Below, in pieces: positions 43,598-47,864 of a stretch of 47,864 bases of DNA. Position numbers and translations under genes: made by a program. Source of the stretch: Candidatus Izemoplasma sp. Lineage in GTDB: Bacteria > Bacillota_I > Bacilli_A > Izemoplasmatales > Izemoplasmataceae. The stretch covers positions 1 to 47,864 of the forward strand of contig SKFS01000088.1 in the NCBI GenBank assembly GCA_007117885.1. The letters are read 5' to 3'. A model generated the notes under the pieces. It was not told the DNA's origin and ran no database searches. It saw nothing but the letters and a program-made list of their open reading frames with translations. Position 1 is the stretch's first letter. Every line of letters starts with the position of its first letter.

Positions 43598-43617
43598 ACA
43601 TCCGAGGAGATGATACG

Positions 43618-46011
43618 ATGGAAACATTTAACAACCAAGAAAACTTTACCACAGCGTTCGTGAACCGTTTAGAAAAGAAATACGCCGTCCCTTTTAAAGA
43701 GTCATCGTTAAGACAACAGTACCATACTTTAGGTGAACTTGTCTTTGAAGCCATTAGCCAACCGTGGTTAACAACAAAGCAAAACTATATAAAAAACCCC
43801 CGAAAAGAAGTTCATTACTTCTCTATGGAGTTTTTAATGGGACGCCTAATTACCAATAACATTAATAACCTAGGCTTAAGAGATGTCATTGAAAAAGGCA
43901 TGAAAAGTCTAAAACTCGATTTAAACGCGCTAGAACACTATGAGGCCGATGCTGGACTTGGTAATGGTGGTCTCGGTCGATTAGCCGCCTGCTTTTTAGA
44001 TTCAATTGCATCATTAGGCTACGCTGGTCATGGTAACGGTATTCGCTACCGCTATGGTCTTTTTGAGCAAGGCATCGAAAACGGCTATCAAGTTGAAAAA
44101 CCCGACGATTGGTTAAAAGAACAGTATGTTTGGGAAGTCCGTGTTGAGGAAGAAGCCCTTGACATTCCTTTCGGTGGCTACACAACCTTTGAAAACGGTA
44201 AAGCTGTCTACACCCCTAATGAGTACATTAAAGCCGTACCCTACGATATCCCAATCGTTGGCAACAAAAATCAAGTCATCAATCATTTGCGTCTTTGGAA
44301 CGCCGAACCAACAAAAGTTTATCCCAAAGATGTTCATGCCTTTGAGTACGATTACGAGATTCGTCAAATCAGTGGGTTTCTCTATCCCGATGATACGACA
44401 AGAGAAGGCAAAATCCTCCGCATTAAACAACAGTACTTTTTTAGTGCTGCGGGTATCCGAAGCCTACTAAAAAAACATTACGATCGCTATCAAACGTTTG
44501 ATAATCTGTCACAACTAAAGGTCTTTCAAATTAACGACACCCACCCGTCACTTATCATTCCAGAAATGATGCGTATTCTCGTGGATGAGTACACCCTTAG
44601 TTGGGATCAAGCATGGGCAATTACCACTCAAACCTGTGCCTATACAAATCACACTATTTTGGCAGAAGCCTTAGAGAAATGGCCAGTGAGTATTTTTCAA
44701 CCTGTGCTGCCAAGAATTTATCAAATTATCGAAGAAATCAACCGTCGCTATTGTGAATGGCTACTTAAGGATAAACAGCTTTCCAACGAAAAGGTTCGTG
44801 AACTCGCGATTATCGCAGATGGTCAAGTACGGATGGCTCACCTTGCGATTGTCGGTTCGTTTAGCGTAAACGGTGTTGCCGCTTTACATACTAAAATAAT
44901 CAAAACCATCGAAATGAAAGACTTTCATGAACTTTATCCCAATAAGTTTAATAACAAGACCAATGGCATTACCCACCGCCGTTGGTTAAAACACATCAAT
45001 CCTGAACTCGCTCAAATTCTTGATAAAGTTAGTGATAACTGGGAGTTTAACGCTCAGGAACTCGAAAAACTACTGCCTAAAGCGACACTAAAAACTTATC
45101 AAAACCAAATCGCTAAAATGAAACGCGCCAAAAAAGTCGCCCTTGCCGCGCGTATCGAACAAGAACAAGGGATTGTTTTAGACCCAGATAGCATTTTTGA
45201 TGTTCAAGTCAAACGGCTCCATGAGTACAAACGTCAATTAATGAACGCCTTACATATTATGATGGTCTATAATCGCTTAAAAACCGATCCAGCATTTAAA
45301 GAAAACTATGTACCCCACAGTTTCATTTTTGGTGCAAAAGCCGCTTCAGGGTATTATTACGCGAAAAAGATTATTAAACTCATTAATACGATTGCCAAAA
45401 AAGTCAATCACGATCCAATGACCAATAGCCATTTAAAAGTTGTTTTTGTGGAAAACTATAATGTCACATACGCCGAACAAATTATCCCAGCTTGTGATTT
45501 AAGTGAGCAAATCTCAACGGCTTCTAAAGAAGCGAGTGGGACTGGGAACATGAAGTTTATGATGAACGGCGCGATGACGATTGGGACAATGGATGGTGCC
45601 AATGTTGAAATACATGAACTGGTTGGCGATGATCACATTGTCATCTTTGGGATGGATGCCGACGAAGTCAATCGATTGAATCAAGAAGGTGGCTATAACC
45701 CACTAGATATTTATCAACGTGAACCAGAACTTGCAACCGCTATCGATCAGCTAACTAATGGATTCTTTGGTGATGTGGATCGTCATGAGTTTAAAGAAAT
45801 TCGTGATCGCTTGCTTGGCCGAGATGAGTACTATGTGTTAAAAGATATTATTGCTTACCGTCAGGCTCATGAAAAAGCCAATGACTTATATAAAGATCGA
45901 CAATACTGGCTAAAAATGGCGATGGTGAACATTGCGAAAAGTGGTTATTTCTCTAGTGATCGCACGATATCACAGTACATTGAAGATATTTGGCACCTTG
46001 AAAAAAAGTAA
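43618..46011 (+). CDS. glgP: Glycogen phosphorylase
   Basis: PLP enzyme releasing glucose-1-phosphate from glycogen or maltodextrin. The 797 residues show HYFSMEFLMGRLITNN, DAGLGNGGLGRLAACFLDS, GYGIRY-like GHGNGIRYRYGLFEQ, FQINDTHPSLIIPEMMR, ITHRRWL, VKRLHEYKRQLMNALHI, and the PLP lysine in EASGTGNMKFMMNGAMTIGTMDGANVEI, where the lysine is near residue 646. GAGGAGATGATACG precedes the ATG. It lies 68 bases after glgDA with its own promoter and ends in a terminator. Confidence 0.97.
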   Translation: METFNNQENFTTAFVNRLEKKYAVPFKESSLRQQYHTLGELVFEAISQPWLTTKQNYIKNPRKEVHYFSMEFLMGRLITNNINNLGLRDVIEKGMKSLKLDLNALEHYEADAGLGNGGLGRLAACFLDSIASLGYAGHGNGIRYRYGLFEQGIENGYQVEKPDDWLKEQYVWEVRVEEEALDIPFGGYTTFENGKAVYTPNEYIKAVPYDIPIVGNKNQVINHLRLWNAEPTKVYPKDVHAFEYDYEIRQISGFLYPDDTTREGKILRIKQQYFFSAAGIRSLLKKHYDRYQTFDNLSQLKVFQINDTHPSLIIPEMMRILVDEYTLSWDQAWAITTQTCAYTNHTILAEALEKWPVSIFQPVLPRIYQIIEEINRRYCEWLLKDKQLSNEKVRELAIIADGQVRMAHLAIVGSFSVNGVAALHTKIIKTIEMKDFHELYPNKFNNKTNGITHRRWLKHINPELAQILDKVSDNWEFNAQELEKLLPKATLKTYQNQIAKMKRAKKVALAARIEQEQGIVLDPDSIFDVQVKRLHEYKRQLMNALHIMMVYNRLKTDPAFKENYVPHSFIFGAKAASGYYYAKKIIKLINTIAKKVNHDPMTNSHLKVVFVENYNVTYAEQIIPACDLSEQISTASKEASGTGNMKFMMNGAMTIGTMDGANVEIHELVGDDHIVIFGMDADEVNRLNQEGGYNPLDIYQREPELATAIDQLTNGFFGDVDRHEFKEIRDRLLGRDEYYVLKDIIAYRQAHEKANDLYKDRQYWLKMAMVNIAKSGYFSSDRTISQYIEDIWHLEKK

Positions 46012-46035
46012 ACCGACCTTGTCGGTTTTTCTTTT
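46010..46035 (+). terminator. Terminator after glgP
   Basis: AAACCGAC (46010-46017), CTT loop, GTCGGTTT (46021-46028), then TT C TTTT. It overlaps the glgP stop. Confidence 0.88.
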
Positions 46036-46040
46036 AAGCG

Positions 46041-46049
46041 TGCTATAAT
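46041..46049 (+). promoter_or_regulatory. Extended -10 promoter of the permease gene
   Basis: TGCTATAAT, a perfect extended -10, about 19 bases before the start at 46068. Confidence 0.6.
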
Positions 46050-46067
46050 AATCTGGAGGTGAGTCCT

Positions 46068-47372
46068 GTGGATTTAATGGTTTTTATCGTGGCATTAATT
46101 ATCCTAATGTTTTTAATCTACCGAGGAAAAAACATTATTTTTGTTGTGCCGTGCATCCTTTTAGCCATTATCCTCCTTACAAGACAATCCGCCAATATTT
46201 TGGACTATACGACACTCTATATTACTGGCATGCTTGAGTTTATCCTCACAAATGCCCTTTTGTTCTTTTTAGGTGTGTTATTTGGTGGGGTTATCTCGGC
46301 AACGAAAATCGCTGAACAAATGGCGCAATACCTCATCAATACACTCGGTGATAAATATGTAATCTTAGCACTGATTCTTTTAACGAACGCCATGATGCTC
46401 GGAGGCATTAGTGGGTTTATCATTATTTTTACGATATTTCCCATCGCCAATCATGTTTTTCTGACGATGAACATTCCTAAGCGCTTTATTTTTGGTTTGA
46501 TTGGTGTGGCGATGGCGACCTATATGATTGGCGCTTTTCCCGGCGCTTTACAAGTCCAAAACATTCTCCCTATTGCGTTTTTAGATTCGACGATTTTTTC
46601 AGGGTGGCAGATAGGTATTCCCCTTACACTTTATTTATTTTTAACCGGCTATGGGTACTTAATGTTGCGCATTCGTCAAGCCACCTCAAAAAGTGTAAAA
46701 CCCCTCCTTGAGGTCACAGCCATCAAACTATCGGGGATTAAACTCTTTGCCCCGCTGATGACGGTGTTCATTGCCAACTTAGTGTTCTCATTATTTGTGA
46801 TGCCTCTTTTTGATTTAACGAATCATCAACGGACTCTTTTTTCGATAAACAGTGCTCTTGCTTTAGGGATTGTCTTAACCCTTATCTTCTCCAAAACAAA
46901 AGTTCCTCTCAGTCGAGTTGTGCTGAAGAGCGCCTTATTGGCACTTAAACCGCTTTTGTTTGTTGGGACCACTGTTGGCTTTGGTCTAGTTATTAGTCAA
47001 ATGCCTTTTTTATCAGGGACTCAATCGGTGCTTCTTTCGCTGTCACCGATCCTCAGTTTACCGTTGACGGTCGCGATGTTTGCTGCAATCAGTGGCAGTG
47101 CTACCGGGGGCTTAGCGATTGCGTTTCCATTTCTAGGAGACGCGTTCTTAAACCGTGTTGCCGCGGAGTCGATTTCGCATGAGACCTTGCATCGTTTAGC
47201 GTTACTTTCAAGTGTGACAATCGATACACTACCGACCAATGGCACCACCTTGACAATGTTAAAAGTCACCGATTTAAGATATAGGGATGTCTATTTTGAC
47301 TATTTTGTGATTACAGTGCTAAACACGAGTATCGCCTTAGGGATTGGGCTGCTGCTTGTTTTATTGTTTTAG
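46068..47372 (+). CDS. GntP-type (ion transporter superfamily) permease
   Basis: Integral membrane carrier with about 11-12 hydrophobic segments in 434 residues, resembling the gluconate/citrate GntP-like group: VVPCILLAIILLT, LFFLGVLFGGVISATKIAEQMAQYLIN, GGISGFIIIFTIFPIA, and the C-terminal ISGSATGGLAIAFPFLGD and HRLALLSSVTIDTLPTNGTTLTMLKV, which matches the HRxxxxSSxxxDxLPHNG motif of GntP. The substrate is unknown; an organic acid is likely. The start is GTG 46068, seven bases after GGAGGTG; the track start at 46059 overlaps that site. No clear terminator follows. Confidence 0.82.
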   Translation: MDLMVFIVALIILMFLIYRGKNIIFVVPCILLAIILLTRQSANILDYTTLYITGMLEFILTNALLFFLGVLFGGVISATKIAEQMAQYLINTLGDKYVILALILLTNAMMLGGISGFIIIFTIFPIANHVFLTMNIPKRFIFGLIGVAMATYMIGAFPGALQVQNILPIAFLDSTIFSGWQIGIPLTLYLFLTGYGYLMLRIRQATSKSVKPLLEVTAIKLSGIKLFAPLMTVFIANLVFSLFVMPLFDLTNHQRTLFSINSALALGIVLTLIFSKTKVPLSRVVLKSALLALKPLLFVGTTVGFGLVISQMPFLSGTQSVLLSLSPILSLPLTVAMFAAISGSATGGLAIAFPFLGDAFLNRVAAESISHETLHRLALLSSVTIDTLPTNGTTLTMLKVTDLRYRDVYFDYFVITVLNTSIALGIGLLLVLLF

Positions 47373-47391
47373 TAATTCATGAGTATTCGAA

Positions 47392-47420
47392 TTGATATTT
47401 AGCCATAAAAACAGTAAGAT
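47392..47420 (+). promoter_or_regulatory. Promoter of the peroxiredoxin gene
   Basis: TTGATA, 17 bases, TAAGAT. No PerR-type palindrome was seen around it. Confidence 0.6.
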
Positions 47421-47449
47421 AGACATGTATGAAATAGAGGAGGATTACA

Positions 47450-47864
47450 ATGAAGTACGATAACGATTTTTATGTGACAGCTGCCAAAGTAGGCAAGCAA
47501 GCCCCGCGCTTTGAAATGGACGCTGTCATGCCAACAGGCGATAGTATTGAGCGTTTTGGAAAAGTAAACTTAGATGCCTTATTAAACGATGGTAAATGGG
47601 TAGTACTATACTTTTATCCCCTTGATTTTACCTATGTCTGTCCCACAGAGATTCAGCGCTTTAACGAACTCAATGATGACTTTGAGTCAAAAGGAGCCGT
47701 CTTAGTCGCGACCAGCACGGACAGTGTCTTTTCTCATTTAGCTTGGCAAGAGGGTAAACTCGGGCGCTTAAACCATGTGCATGCAGCGGATGCTAACCAT
47801 ACAGTGAGCGAAGCCTATGGTGTTCTCGATGAAGATAAAGGTATCGCTTGGAGAGGGACGTTTA
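47450..47864 (+). CDS. 2-Cys peroxiredoxin (AhpC/TSA family), 3' end cut by window edge
   Basis: Thiol peroxidase reducing hydrogen peroxide and organic peroxides. Absent from the ORF track because no stop lies within the window. From ATG 47450 (AGAGGAGGATTACA upstream) 138 codons are visible: VGKQAPRFEMDAVMPTGD, then YFYPLDFTYVCPTEIQRFNELND with the peroxidatic Cys at residue 64, and TSTDSVFSHLAWQ. The resolving Cys would lie beyond the edge, so the exact type cannot be proven. The start of the protein, with DAVMPTGD, resembles typical 2-Cys enzymes. Confidence 0.9.
   Translation, partial: MKYDNDFYVTAAKVGKQAPRFEMDAVMPTGDSIERFGKVNLDALLNDGKWVVLYFYPLDFTYVCPTEIQRFNELNDDFESKGAVLVATSTDSVFSHLAWQEGKLGRLNHVHAADANHTVSEAYGVLDEDKGIAWRGTF

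Noticed and set aside
1-47864. tRNA, rRNA, CRISPR array, insertion sequence or prophage
   Set aside because: No cloverleaf with T-loop GTTCRA, no regular direct repeats with spacers, no transposase or integrase and no terminal repeats were seen; gene spacing and style are uniform.

Overview
The window looks like chromosomal DNA of a fermentative bacterium of the Bacillota or a close relative. Several things point there: RNase J1, a T-box leader before leuS, strong AGGAGG-type ribosome binding sites, the order (comF remnant)-hpf-secA-prfB as in Bacillus, DUF1189 and YitT membrane proteins, and a PgpA protein of the YutG type. TGA is a normal stop codon here, and RF2 is present, so this is not a mycoplasma with the altered code. 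I cannot name a genus. A lineage near Izemoplasmatales, Haloplasma or Erysipelotrichia is only a guess. No rRNA, tRNA, insertion sequence, prophage or CRISPR array was seen.

Layout. 1-2138: a GH2 glycosidase cut by the left edge. 2149-3825 (minus): RNase J1. 3925-8021: HAD phosphatase, priA, fmt. 8098-10215: a PgpA-like protein and a membrane protein with a degenerate HD-GYP domain. 10558-19845: a nine-gene glutamate fermentation operon (glmS-mutL-glmE-mal-citD-citE-citF-citC-citXG) behind a long leader that looks like an attenuator. 19800-20753 (minus): a radical SAM protein. 20829-21647: a DUF1189 membrane protein. 21661-24334: T-box and leuS. 24524-29940: a branched-chain amino acid fermentation operon (leucine dehydrogenase, P-loop ATPase, four-subunit 2-oxoacid:ferredoxin oxidoreductase, butyrate kinase). 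30012-38127: small membrane protein, ComF remnant, hpf, secA, prfB, yitT, S41 protease, recX. 38136-46011: glycogen genes glgB, glgC, a fused glgD-glgA, and glgP. 46068-47372: a GntP-type permease. 47450 to the right edge: a 2-Cys peroxiredoxin, cut.

How the genes work together. The first operon covers most of the methylaspartate route: glutamate to 3-methylaspartate (B12 mutase plus its reactivase), to mesaconate (ammonia-lyase), then (S)-citramalate to acetate and pyruvate by a citrate-lyase-type enzyme with its own ligase and prosthetic-group synthesis. Mesaconase is not in the window. The second operon would deaminate leucine, valine or isoleucine, oxidise the oxoacid to acyl-CoA with reduction of ferredoxin, and make ATP by a butyrate-type kinase; no phosphate acyltransferase is seen. 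The glycogen genes store and release glucose. Amino acids and sugar or glycogen therefore appear to be the energy sources. Both amino acid operons carry candidate cre sites, which suggests carbon control.

Most interesting points: the leader before glmS with mutually exclusive terminator and antiterminator pairings; the GlgD-GlgA fusion; a P-loop ATPase inside the oxidoreductase operon; a truncated ComF at the ancestral comFC site; the degenerate HD-GYP membrane protein; and repeated use of extended -10 promoters (TGnTATAAT).
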